A stretch of DNA of 64,000 nucleotides. Source: Eopsaltria australis (Eukaryota; Chordata; Aves; Passeriformes; Petroicidae). Each line of letters starts with the position of its first letter. The stretch's first letter is position 1. The notes beneath the pieces were generated by a model that was not told the DNA's origin, ran no database searches, and was given only the letters and a program-made list of their open reading frames with translations. The stretch lies in assembly GCA_034509425.1 (NCBI GenBank), contig JAVTVJ010001663.1:124001-188000 (forward strand), read 5' to 3'. Shown piece by piece: positions 1-18,400 of the stretch. A program made the position numbers and the translations under genes.

Positions 1-8294
<8,294 letters not shown>

Positions 8295-8558
8295 CCTCCC
8301 TGTCCCAGGCTCCAGGAGGGAGCTAATGCTGCTTGATACCTGCCCCAGGAGCAGGCAGAGTGCCCCAGGGATCTGGGGCCTGCTCCTGAAAGAAGCTTTT
8401 CCTTGGGGAGCCAAGCAACCCCAGGCTTCCATCTTGAACTAGGGTTTGGGGTGGTCAGGGTTTCCCTTGTGTGCTCTGTTGCTGTGTCATATCCATGATT
8501 CTTTGAACTCCAAAAGCTTTTAGTTTGTATTAAAATAAAAACTGACATTGATAGCTTG
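8295..8558 (+). other. MCM5: MCM5 3' UTR
   Basis: Non-coding stretch from the stop codon to about 20 bases past the AATAAA. The end point is inferred from the usual 10-30 base spacing between signal and cleavage and is not precise. Confidence 0.75.
8534..8539 (+). terminator. MCM5 polyadenylation signal AATAAA
   Basis: A canonical hexamer lies about 240 bases after the MCM5 stop codon in an AT-rich stretch. It is followed by a T/G-containing region (about 8540-8575) suitable as a downstream element. It is the only canonical hexamer I noticed close behind the stop codon. Confidence 0.85.
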
Positions 8559-8559
8559 G

Positions 8560-9068
8560 GATCTTTGGCCCTGAGAGGCAGAGGGGATGGATCCCCTTCC
8601 TCCTTAGGAGGTGGTGCAGGGTTTTGGATAGAAAGGTGTCCCTCCTGCCTGCCCTCTGTTATGCACTCAGGCTCCAGCCTCACGGGCAGCACCAGCAGCC
8701 CTGAAGGCATAAACTCATTTCTCACTCAGGGTTTGTTTATTAAGGCATAAAGGCTGTTGGTACAGGCTGTCCAGCTGGGCTCAGCCGTGCGGGAGGCACT
8801 TTACCCACTCCCTGTGTGCAGTCTGCTGCTTTCTTCTCCCTTGGCCAGTGGCAGTGAAGGAAATTATTTGCTGTTTGTTCCCTGCTCTTTGCTAATCCCT
8901 AGGAGCATGTGCTGTCCTCCAAGTTGTCCCTGCCACCTCCTCCTTTAGCTATGCCAGTGGCCTTGGGGAGGATTGTCCCACACACCAAGAGCCTCTCCTG
9001 GACACTGCCCCACGGTGCCCTTGTACAGCTGCTCACCCTTCTGCATTTGCTGCACAATCTTGCACTTA
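8560..9068. other. Intergenic, no gene seen
   Basis: GC-rich flank just downstream of MCM5. Open frames here are short and resemble no protein I know. No repeat family was recognised. Confidence 0.6.
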
Positions 9069-9143
9069 AACTGGTATTGTTTGGAACTTGAGATCACTGA
9101 TGAGTGCTGACTCGTGTTGAACACAAAATTTCCACCTGCAGTG
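9069..9143 (+). repeat. Dispersed repeat copy 1 (pairs with 10816-10895)
   Basis: Positions 9069-9126 match 10816-10873 at 54 of 58 positions by eye in direct orientation. The adjoining 22 bases at 9122-9143 reappear at 10874-10895 as an exact reverse complement. The family was not recognised. It could be a fragment of an old interspersed repeat or a local duplication with inversion. Confidence 0.75.
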
Positions 9144-10815
9144 GAAACTTGGCAGGTTTCTGTTACTTCCAACAAAGTAGTACTGACTGTCTTAATTGTT
9201 CTCACAAAGATGTGTGATGCTGGAGGCCTTAGAAGGCAGCAGATTTGGGTGAGCTGTGGTGGAGAGGCTGGTGGCTGTGTCTGCTTTCAGGCTGAAAAAC
9301 CCCAGGAGAGGTTTCAGTAGCAAAAGAAACACTCAGGGCCAGCAGAGGGTACCAGAGTCTTGAGGATGCTGAGCTGTGGCCCTGCTTGTGGCGCTGCCTC
9401 CTTCCAGAGGGGAAACCCAGGGTTCCAAACGGGCTGTGGAGTGGTGTGCACCCAGTCTGGCAGCTGTCACACAAGGGCTGGGCCCCCCTGAATCACTTGG
9501 GGCTTCAGCAACATCCCTCTGCTTCTGGGTGTTCTGAGAAGCACATGGTGCACTCGTGGGGTTGTGGAGTCAAAAGTCTGGAGGGGCTAGGGTGAGGGTA
9601 GGCTGGGAAAGACTGGCTGTAAAGTGGAAAAACAGCCTTCTGCTCTTCATTCAGTTTTTTAGACAGGGACTGCCTTTGTGAAGGGCTGGAAGGAAGAGAA
9701 GTCTGGCCCTGAGACTCCCAAAGGATAGGCTAGGATAGGTCTCTCATTCTAGTGATTTTATTGCCCCATATTTTTGCATGTGCCAAGGACCTCACAGTGC
9801 TTGGAGCAAGCAGTGCTGGGGCAAAAGGGGGCCCTTTTTTCCCCTTAGGAAAGAAAAGGCACCTTCTATCCTCAAAGTGCTCCCTGGATGGAAAAACAAG
9901 AGGATGTTGCTGCTCCGTGGAGGGGATCATCTCCATGGAGGAGGAGGAGGAGTAGGTGAATGTGGGCATAACAGGGCTCTGGCAGCATCAGGAGTGGCTC
10001 TTAGATCAGTGTCAACAGAGGCCTGAGGCAGCAGCATGGTGTCATGGCTGTTTTTCTGCCACGAGCCACAACCCCTGCAGAGCTGTAGTAATGGGTGCTG
10101 CAGGTCTCAGCCCCTGCCACCTTCCTATGAGTACCTCTGTCCTTGCTTCAAAGGTGCAGGCAGCACCTGTCTATGGTCCTTCTTTCAGAGGAGCAGCTGG
10201 AGCAAAGCAAACAGGGAAGTGAGAGTGGGAGTATGGGATCAGTACCCACAGCGTGCTGGTAATGCTGCCTCTGGAGAAGACTGAGCCTCTGTTCCCAGGC
10301 TTGAAAAGAACACCCAGTGATGGGGCTGTGTGGGGAGAGAAATGGGGATGAGGTAAAGGAACAGTGCAAAGGGCTCTATTTCCATCATGTACCTTCCTTC
10401 CCCCCTTCCCTCCTTGCCTCCTTTTTTCCCTCAGGCACCTCCTCATCATCACAATTTTTTCCCTGTGCTGGAGCAGTAGGACATGGCTGGATTTTGGCCG
10501 CTGCTGGCTGCCAGCGGTGGTCATGTGTCATTCAGAGGTTTTAAATGAGCCATCATCTCCAGGAACATCAAGCTGTGCTGGGCGTTGGCAGGTGTGGAGG
10601 TTGGAAATTCTGATCTTTTTATGTTGTTCTCGTGACATGATCAAGAGCTGAGGTATATTTCTGTGATGGGGATCAGAATGATTGATCTCTTTGTGCCAAG
10701 AAACGTGTTGATTATATGGTATGAGGTTATGTAAGTGTACATACGACTTGAAACAACTTCGTTTAGCAATTAAAGCATGCAGTGTTATCACAAGGAGCGG
10801 AGCTGGGATGTGCGC
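9144..10815. other. Spacer between the two related elements, no gene seen
   Basis: About 1.7 kb of moderately GC-rich sequence with only short unrecognised open frames. A pyrimidine-rich patch lies at about 10385-10435. I see no reverse transcriptase, gag or transposase sequence that would make the flanking pair the ends of one element. Confidence 0.5.
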
Positions 10816-10895
10816 AACTGGTATTGTTTGGAGCTTGAGATCACTGATCAGTGCTGACTTGTGCTGAACACAACACTGCAGGTGGAAATTTTGTG
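10816..10895 (+). repeat. Dispersed repeat copy 2 with inverted 22-bp segment
   Basis: Direct match to 9069-9126 (4 differences in 58), followed at 10874-10895 by the exact reverse complement of 9122-9143. The last bases CACAA of the direct part are shared by both arrangements, so the inversion joint falls right at that short motif. Confidence 0.75.
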
Positions 10896-11235
10896 AGGAA
10901 CAGCAGTTCTCAATTGGGTAGGTGCATGGCAATATCTACTTGATAAGGGATTGCTGGTGAAGATGACCAGGTTCTTCCTCAAATCAAATGATTACTACTT
11001 GGTAAAGGACTGTCATCCTGCTGGGGAAGGTGTCTCATTTTGGTCTCATCTGAACTTCTGGCGTGCTGAGATTTGGGATAAAGTACCTGTCCAAGTGTTC
11101 TTAGATGACCAAAAATTAATTAGTACCCAATGAACTTGCAGATTACATTTAATTCTGCATAAAATGTGTTAATCTGGGTGAATTGATCACTCCAAAGAGA
11201 TCCAGTCTACTGGGCACATTGCCAGCATTTTTGGT

Positions 11236-11494
11236 TGTCCGAGGACACAGCCTTAAGCTGCACCAGGGAAGGTTTAGGTTGGACATTAGGAGAAATGTCT
11301 TCTCAGAAAAGGTGAGTAGACATTGGAATGGGCATCCAGGGAGGTGATGGACTCAGTGTCCCTGGAGGTGTTTAAGAAAGACTGGACATGGTGCTTACTG
11401 CCATGGTCTAGTTGACATGGTGGTGATTAGGTCATAGGTTAGACTGGATGATCTCAAAGGTCTTTTCCAATCTAGTTGATTCGTGATTCTGTGA
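11236..11494 (+). mobile_element. CR1 LINE, 5'-truncated 3'-end fragment
   Basis: The sequence follows the 3' UTR of avian CR1 retrotransposons. It has GAGGACACAGCC near the start, then GGGAAGGTTTAGGTTGGA, CCCTGGAGGTGTTTAAGAAA, GACTGGATGATCTCAAAGGT and CTTTTCCAATCTAGTTGATT. It ends with the octamer ATTCTGTG at 11487-11494. CR1 copies are typically 5'-truncated and lack a poly(A) tail, as here. Many substitutions relative to the family suggest an old insertion. It has no coding capacity. Confidence 0.93.
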
Positions 11495-14400
11495 AGCTCA
11501 TCAGAATATTTCTGCGAAATGTCAGTGGAGCTCCACTACTGTAAAATCCAGCAAAGCTGAGTCATCACATCTGCACCACTCAGATTTCTTCCATCTCTGT
11601 GTAGGATGAGAGCTGTTGCAATGCAGCAACATAACCTCTGAGCATGTTGTGAGTGTCACTTCCTCCATAAAATAAAACAGAACCAAACTGCAGAGTCCTG
11701 AGGGCTATTGCTCAAGGATATGAGATAAACACTGGCGGGTGGGATATGCTGATATGGGCAACGTGAGAAATAATCTCATCTGGTCCAGCAAGCACCAGTC
11801 TCAGACAAATGAAGCTGGGACTCCTTTCCCCTTTCTGCTGCTGACTTACTGGACTAATTGAGCAAGTGACTTTATCTCCTTGCCTGTTCTGGATAATAAC
11901 CTTTTCAGAGCACAGATCACTTCTTACCATGATTTTGTGCAGTGCCTAGCAGAACCAGTAGCCCAATCTCAGTGGCAGAGTTTACCTGCTGTCTTAAGTA
12001 ACATTAACACATTCTAGGGCTTCTCCAGCCCTTGTCAGGATGAGAAATGATCTTCTGCAGGCAAGGAAAGGAGCAGGACATCAAGGGACATTCCTCAGAT
12101 AACATCCCCTGGACCATCTGCTGCTTCCTGGCCATTCCTCTCCTCCTTGCCCTTCAGCTTTCACTCAGCCAAGTTGCTCCACCTCCTTTCCCTATTATTT
12201 ATCCTCACCTTATCTTACCTCCCTTTTTTATTTCTTCATACAGCTTTTTTTTCTTTGTCTCAGACCTGTGTGTGGGCAATTTGCTCAGAAATCCCACAGA
12301 TCTCTGGCCAGGAAAGCCAGGCAGCACTGGTTTATAAGCCCTTTGGACCCTCAGAACAAAAGCAGGACCACCATCCTGCTTGCCATGAACCCATTACCCA
12401 TGGACTGCTTGCTGAGCTGGCCACACACTGCGTGCTTGTCAGCACCCAGCACCTCTGCAGTATAAATATGCATCTATAAATAGATGCACAGGCATCCTTC
12501 CTTTCTGCAAATCCTTCACTTGATAGAGTCTGTCAGGTTTCAGACTGCACGTGGTACTTTTTGGACTCTGACACAAGTGATCAAAAAGATGAACTTAAAT
12601 ATTTCACTAGGAACCTGGAGCTGAGTGCACAATGTTGAAGATATTTATAAGGTTTTTAGAGAAACAGTTGACAGCTCATCTAGCATACAGGTAATATCAC
12701 TGTCCACCAGAACAAAGTGCACATTCTACACTATCAGTTATCTTCTATTTGTGATTTGTAATGAGGAGGTGTTTGGTGGTCTGCCCAGGAGTGCAGAGAC
12801 TGTCACCAGTATGGGAGGTTTGCCATTCATGTGGGTCTAGCAGGTGAAGGGAGAGAGCATGAGCTGGGGAGAACCAAAGACACAGAGGAAAGCAGCTTTG
12901 CCAGCACCACATGGCTCTGACAAACTGCTCAGTGCCAGAGTCCTACATACCTGATGCTCAGTCCAGATCTTTTGGCAGCACAGCTGCTGCAATGGGGGAG
13001 CTACAAGGACTGATTTACCTGGCTTCTCCTGAGTGAGGCAGTTAAAATATCATTGTTTCCACAGTAACATCACTGCTGCCATGCTGAACCAATATCACTT
13101 TACCCTATTCAGGTACAGATGCAACTTACAGTAATAGATAAATTACATGCAAAGAGGGTGAAGTTTCTGTTGTTGCATCTCTTGCACTGGAGAAAAGGGT
13201 AATACTGGGTCAGAGAGCCAGCTCAGAAGGAGAAGCCCAGCATATGAGTCCTTCCCCTATGAGAAAAAACAGAAGACCTGTTTGTTTGTGGCTCATGCTG
13301 CACACCCCAAACCCAGAGACACAATTTACAGTCGTGACCCCTTCACCCTTCTTGCTCCTCAGAGGATAAAATGGTTTCCTGTTTATTCCAATGGGCAGCT
13401 GTTGTATCCACAGGGGAGAGCAGCACTCATGGTTAATATGGCTGCTGTCCAGATACATTTTGCAGAAGTTGCCTGTTTGTTTGCTGGGCTGTCCAGCAGC
13501 TGCTGGATGTCCTGTCTTTGGGAATAGGAGACTCCCAGGCAATTCTCAGATGCTAGAGCATGGGAGAGGACTTGTTCCCCCCATGCTGGGATCAGCAGGC
13601 AGGGAAGAGGTCCTGAGGTCTTCTTCAACATCTGCCATGTGCTGAAGTGTTTTAGGAGCTATTAGGACCTCCTTTGACTTCTTCACCTGGTCCCTGTGTG
13701 CCCCAGGGATGTTCTGTGTTACCCACAGGAGAGCAGAGGCAGTGCTCTGCTTCAGGGTCTCATACCCTCAGCAAATGCTGCTAGACATGAGTTGGGGTTC
13801 ATAGCCAAGGCTGTGAAACATCCAGGACCAGTGAGGGAAAATCCCTGGAGCCAGGCAAGAGAAGTCTTGGGGTGTAGACAATCCCTGAAAATAATATTAT
13901 CACCATGGGAGTCACTTCTCAGGCTGCTTTTGTGGTCACTTGGACAGAAGAAAATTTCCCAGGATGTGGAGAATGCAGTTCCCAGAGGTTCTCTGCCAGA
14001 CATGCCATCACCATAGGCCATTTTTGATCTCCTTGGAAGAGGCACTTAAAATTGAATGCCCATGGGAAGGAAGCATCAAAGACAATTAAATGCAAGAGAA
14101 AGACAAAACCTGATGCTCTTTGTCCCTGTAGGTTTCTCTGTTGACATCAAGAGCACTTCTAATATTTACTTTTCGTCTTTGCATCTGCCTGGCAGGGCTG
14201 TGTTGGCTGTTTATGTTTTTTAATGCTACATTGACCCAGATTTGGAACAGGCAGGTGGTGATCCAGGCAGTGGGTTTATATCTGACTCTGCTTATGCAGT
14301 CAGCTATGAAATGCTGAAATGGAAAGAAAGCAAAGCCTAATCTCCAGTGACCCATACACAGGCGTCAGAGTTGCCATCAGTCTGGAACTGGGGCACTGAG

Positions 14401-15239
14401 ATACAGGCTGGGAAGTGGAGACCTGGCAAGAGCTGGCCTAATGAATCAGTTGTGCCCTCTGGTCCAGCCATAGCTGGTACCTGCCCTCATGGGCTTCGCT
14501 TTTCAGCAGCACATCCTGTGTGAACCTCCAGGCTGGAAAAGAGGCCAGCTCACAGGCATTGCAATAACCAAGGGCTTTGGACAACTCCTGCTGAAGTGGT
14601 AATTTGTTTTAAGCATGTAATCCACCTGCTTATGACATAAAAAGGATGTGAATGGTTCTGTTCTGGGTCACAGGGTAAGCAGCAAGAGGTAGGTGAAACC
14701 TGTACAGTCCAAATGACTGTAACTTCTCTGCTAGCTAATATCCCTTCTTTTTCTGACCACTTTTGTGGGCTCCCTTATGGGAAGGTGACAGCAGAACAAA
14801 AGGAGCAGTTAGAGGCTGCCCGGCCAGGGCACTGGGTGCTGGTGAAGGCAAGGGAAACACAAAGCTAGTGGGAGCTGCTGAGAGGGGAGATCTTGTGTAA
14901 AGCATGCTGGGGCAATCCCAGTTCCCAGTCCTAAACTGGCTCCCAAACTGCTGCCCAGGTCTGTTATGATGGTTGGTGGTGATCATGTTTTTTGCAGCAG
15001 GATGTCAGGAAGAGTCTGGATCCAGGCCTCGCTATCTGGAAAGAGTAATCCCTGCTTCAGCCAAATACATTGACAAATAGCAGAGGTGAGGACTGTAATA
15101 TGTTAGTGAGAGAAAAAGGGATTGCAGCCCTTCTCTGCAGAAGGCAAATGGGTTTCTGTTTAAGCGTTAGTTAAATATCAGAGGAATGATGATCTTACAA
15201 ATGAAACATAACACCCCCAGGGGCTTATTCATGTATCAG
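11495..15239. other. Intergenic, no gene seen
   Basis: Unique-looking sequence with only short unrecognised frames. The one stretch that stands out is the TATA/MEF2-type palindrome at 12461-12488, listed separately. Confidence 0.5.
12461..12488 (+). promoter_or_regulatory. Candidate regulatory palindrome with TATAAATA and a MEF2-type site
   Basis: TATAAATA at 12461-12468 is followed by a palindrome at 12469-12488 with 9-bp arms around a central AA. The centre reads CTATAAATAG, a perfect match to the MEF2 core YTAWWWWTAR. No transcript or gene start is recognisable nearby, so function is only a possibility. Confidence 0.35.
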
Positions 15240-15400
15240 CCACTAATTTACTGTGTGACCTTCGGTAGTTCATTCAAGCTCTCTCTGCCTCCACCACATT
15301 TTTTTGTCAAAGAAGCCCAGTGACAAATTCCTTTCTTGCAGAGGTCTTGTGAGGACTATGCATCTCCTCGAGATCCTCACGGGATATATCAAAGGCTAAG
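15240..15400 (+). mobile_element. Ancient MIR-like (CORE-SINE) fossil
   Basis: The stretch around 15251-15293 reads CTGTGTGACCTTCGGTAGTT then CATTCAAGCTCTCTCTGCCT. About 50 bp later comes GAGGTCTTGTGAGGACTA. Order and spacing follow the MIR consensus (tgtgaccttgggcaagtcac, ctctctgagcct, gttgtgaggatt). Divergence is high, as expected for a SINE predating amniote radiation. The boundaries are approximate. Confidence 0.65.
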
Positions 15401-18400
15401 TGTTTTCTTGAAGAGATCTCATTTAATCTCCTCAGTGATGTAATGTGGCACATTAGCTCGTTGCACTAAGCCTGGAGCCTCCCACTCAGAGCCCATCCCA
15501 CCTGCCTCACATGGAGGCGTGTGTTGCCCTTCCGCAGCCACTTCTCAGCAGTTCCTTCCTCTCCCCCTGCTTCCTTGGATATCTTTTTAGGCTCCCTAAC
15601 GCCTCCTCCCTTGCCATGGCACATGGGTCTTCACCGAAGAGCCCCTGCCTTGGCACAAATAGGCAGAGCCAATCACTTCCCTTTAAAGAAGAGATGTTGC
15701 CTCAGCAACCAAAGTTTTGAAGTTGGGCAAAGTTCTGAAAAAAAAAAAAAAATCCCAACCAATTGTGATGGGAAATGACACTCAGGAACAAATGTACCAT
15801 GTTGCCATGGCAGCCTGAATGCTTGCACGGAACTTGGTGTTTTGAAAATGTAGAAAGACTGTGCTTTACATGAGTCCAGCTAACTTAATGCCTTTGTCAG
15901 GTAGCTGCACAATGCCAAGGGTCTGGCATTTGTGTTTTATACCTGGCGTGTGGATGACTTCATCACTTCTGAAATGGAACTGACTTCTGCTCTCAGTCTG
16001 ACAGATAAGTGTTTGAGACCACAGGCTCTTCTAGGTTGCCTGGTCTGGTATTGATCTGTTGGGGTTATTTCTGTCATTTGAACTCCTTCAGTCCTTGGTT
16101 GTCTTGGTTTCCACATCTGTGTTTCATCTGTTATTTCATTTGGTTCACTTCTAGGTCTCAGTGTCTGGTCTAAAAACGGCAGGTGGCTTGTTCAAAAATA
16201 CAGGTCCTCTTGCTAGTTCCACAGTCTTTCTTTAGAGCCATGAGGTGCATGAGTGGCTTTCAGGGGCCAGAAACTTTGTCATTCAGCTCTGTGAGCTGAA
16301 CCAAACATGATTTTTCTCCATCAGCTAGATGCCTTCTCCTAATTACAGTGAGGAAGAGGAATAATCAGCCTGAAGGTATTTCTGTGCCTGTTGGACAGAC
16401 TCACTTTGCAAACCCAAATGTGGACTGAATTCCTCCGTGAGTCTGTAAGACCATCCAGATCTGGAGTTCATGACCATTTGCCCTAGAAAGGCCTGACTTT
16501 TATTTGGCCACTTCTTGGTAGGGCTTCCTGTGACCTGGGAAGTAAGAGCAGAAGGAGAGCGAGAAACTGAAAAATAACAACAGATCACCAAAATTCACTG
16601 TCTCACACGGCCAGCCCTCTGGTAAAAGCAGTGTGGGTAGGAAAAGGGCTGTGAGATGCAGTAGGGAAACAGGCAATGGTCCAGTGCTGAGAAGACTGAA
16701 TCCCAGAGGGTTCATAAGAAAGAGGCAGATTCTCAGTATTTAGCTGAGAAATAACCTTGGGCCCTGGCACCACATTTCATTCCTTGCTGGTGAACCCCTT
16801 CTGAAAGCTAAGCACGGGGACAGCTCTCCCAGCTGGCCAGAGCAAACATATGACTTTGGCAAAACCAACTCTCCTCTGTTGGCAGAGAAACACCCCAGCT
16901 GAGGACCCACCATAGCATGGGTGCAGTGAGGCCATAGATGGACCCCCTGTGCCAGCTTGGGCTGAGTGCCTGCCCAGAGCACTGTGACATGAGGCCTTCC
17001 CACCCTAGGCTGGGCCACAACTCAGAGATCACGTTCCACCACCATCTGTGACTTTTCCTTGCCCCTCATCCACTGGAGTGTGTTTCTAATTGCACAACCC
17101 TCCCTTGCATCATATCATCTGGGGTTCTGCTTCATCATCCCTAGCATCCTCCCCATTGCCCTGGGTGGTCCAGTGCTGGCTGCTCTTACTTGTAGGATGT
17201 GTGGGAGTGACCTAATTTGGAGAAATTGTGGGAGAAGCATCAGGAAGCCCACAGGGAACTGGGAATTTCTGTGCTTCTTGGCAGGAGCTCAAGCCACGTA
17301 TCCATCCCCTGCAGCTCCTGGGCACTCTTCCCTGGGTCATCTTCTCCCCTGGTTCATGTGTGCATCTCACCCCCAATGCTCCTCTCCAAGGAGACAGTTT
17401 ATCTCAAGTTCTTTGGAGAGGGAGTCACTGTTCCTAATCACTTGGCAGTACAGAAGTTTCTAGACTCTCATTTTCCCTTGACAGTTTTATGTTGGGAATA
17501 TTTTTTACTTTGGGCTCTCTCCTTTGTGTTTTTGTGTGGCATTTACAATAGGGGCTCTTCAGTACTTGCTCTCAAGCAGCTCCAGTGAGAGACTGGTTTC
17601 AGACAAAACAGTTGGCTGCCTCCGAGGAGGCAAGCAGAGAAATGCCAGCTGTTCCATCATGGCACACTCTGCTCAGTCCCAGCTCCCCAGCCCCAAATCC
17701 TACACCTACATTTTCTTCTCTTGGCCCCCACAACTGTAGAAGACTCGAGGGAGGGAACCTCCCGTGCCTGGTGACAGGCTTCTCCTGCAGCAGTGCTCTG
17801 CCCATGATATTTGGGACTGCAGGGCTATGAGCTTCATCCCTCACGGAACTCCTCTCTGTCACTCCACCTAATTACTGTTTCTTGTCTGTATAGAGCCACG
17901 CCAAGAGATGAAAAGGTATGGTACATGATGAAGATGGGATCTGGGAAATAAATGGAAAGAACGTGAAGTAACTCCAAATATTCACTTCAAATGGGTCCCT
18001 TGATCTGAGCCTGTTGAGGTCTGAGGCAGTTTTGCTGGAGATTTATGCCACAATTATTTAATAAAGATATTGTATAAAATCCCTCATCATCAGTTCATTT
18101 GAGATTGTTCCAGTTTACTAGACGAGTAAGTGCTCAAACCTTCAGCAACCCCCTTTAGGAGGTTTATTTTGTGCCATGAGTGCTAAATATATTTCTGAGC
18201 CATACATTTTATAGACTTAGATAGAAACCTCTTGTCAATCTACATAAGAAAAAAACACAGAGAAGCATCATTAACCAAAATTAAGGTATCTCCCTGCCCA
18301 TGATCCTGTCCACCACATTCTGTTATTTTAAATGGAATGGGTCTGTTTCCTCTCTGTATACATGGTATAAGGGTGTCACAGTTATCATGTGAGAACAGAA

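Noticed and set aside
9069..10895. LTR pair of a small retroelement (direct repeats 1.7 kb apart)
   Set aside because: Homology is only about 58 bp before orientation flips. There are no TG...CA ends, and no polymerase or gag sequence lies between them.
15738..15752. A15 run as the poly(A) tail of a processed pseudogene
   Set aside because: The sequence before it encodes nothing recognisable, and I could see no target-site duplication.
18057..18066. AATAAA-type hexamer as a gene end
   Set aside because: No exon or open frame with coding character lies upstream. Such hexamers are frequent by chance in AT-rich DNA.
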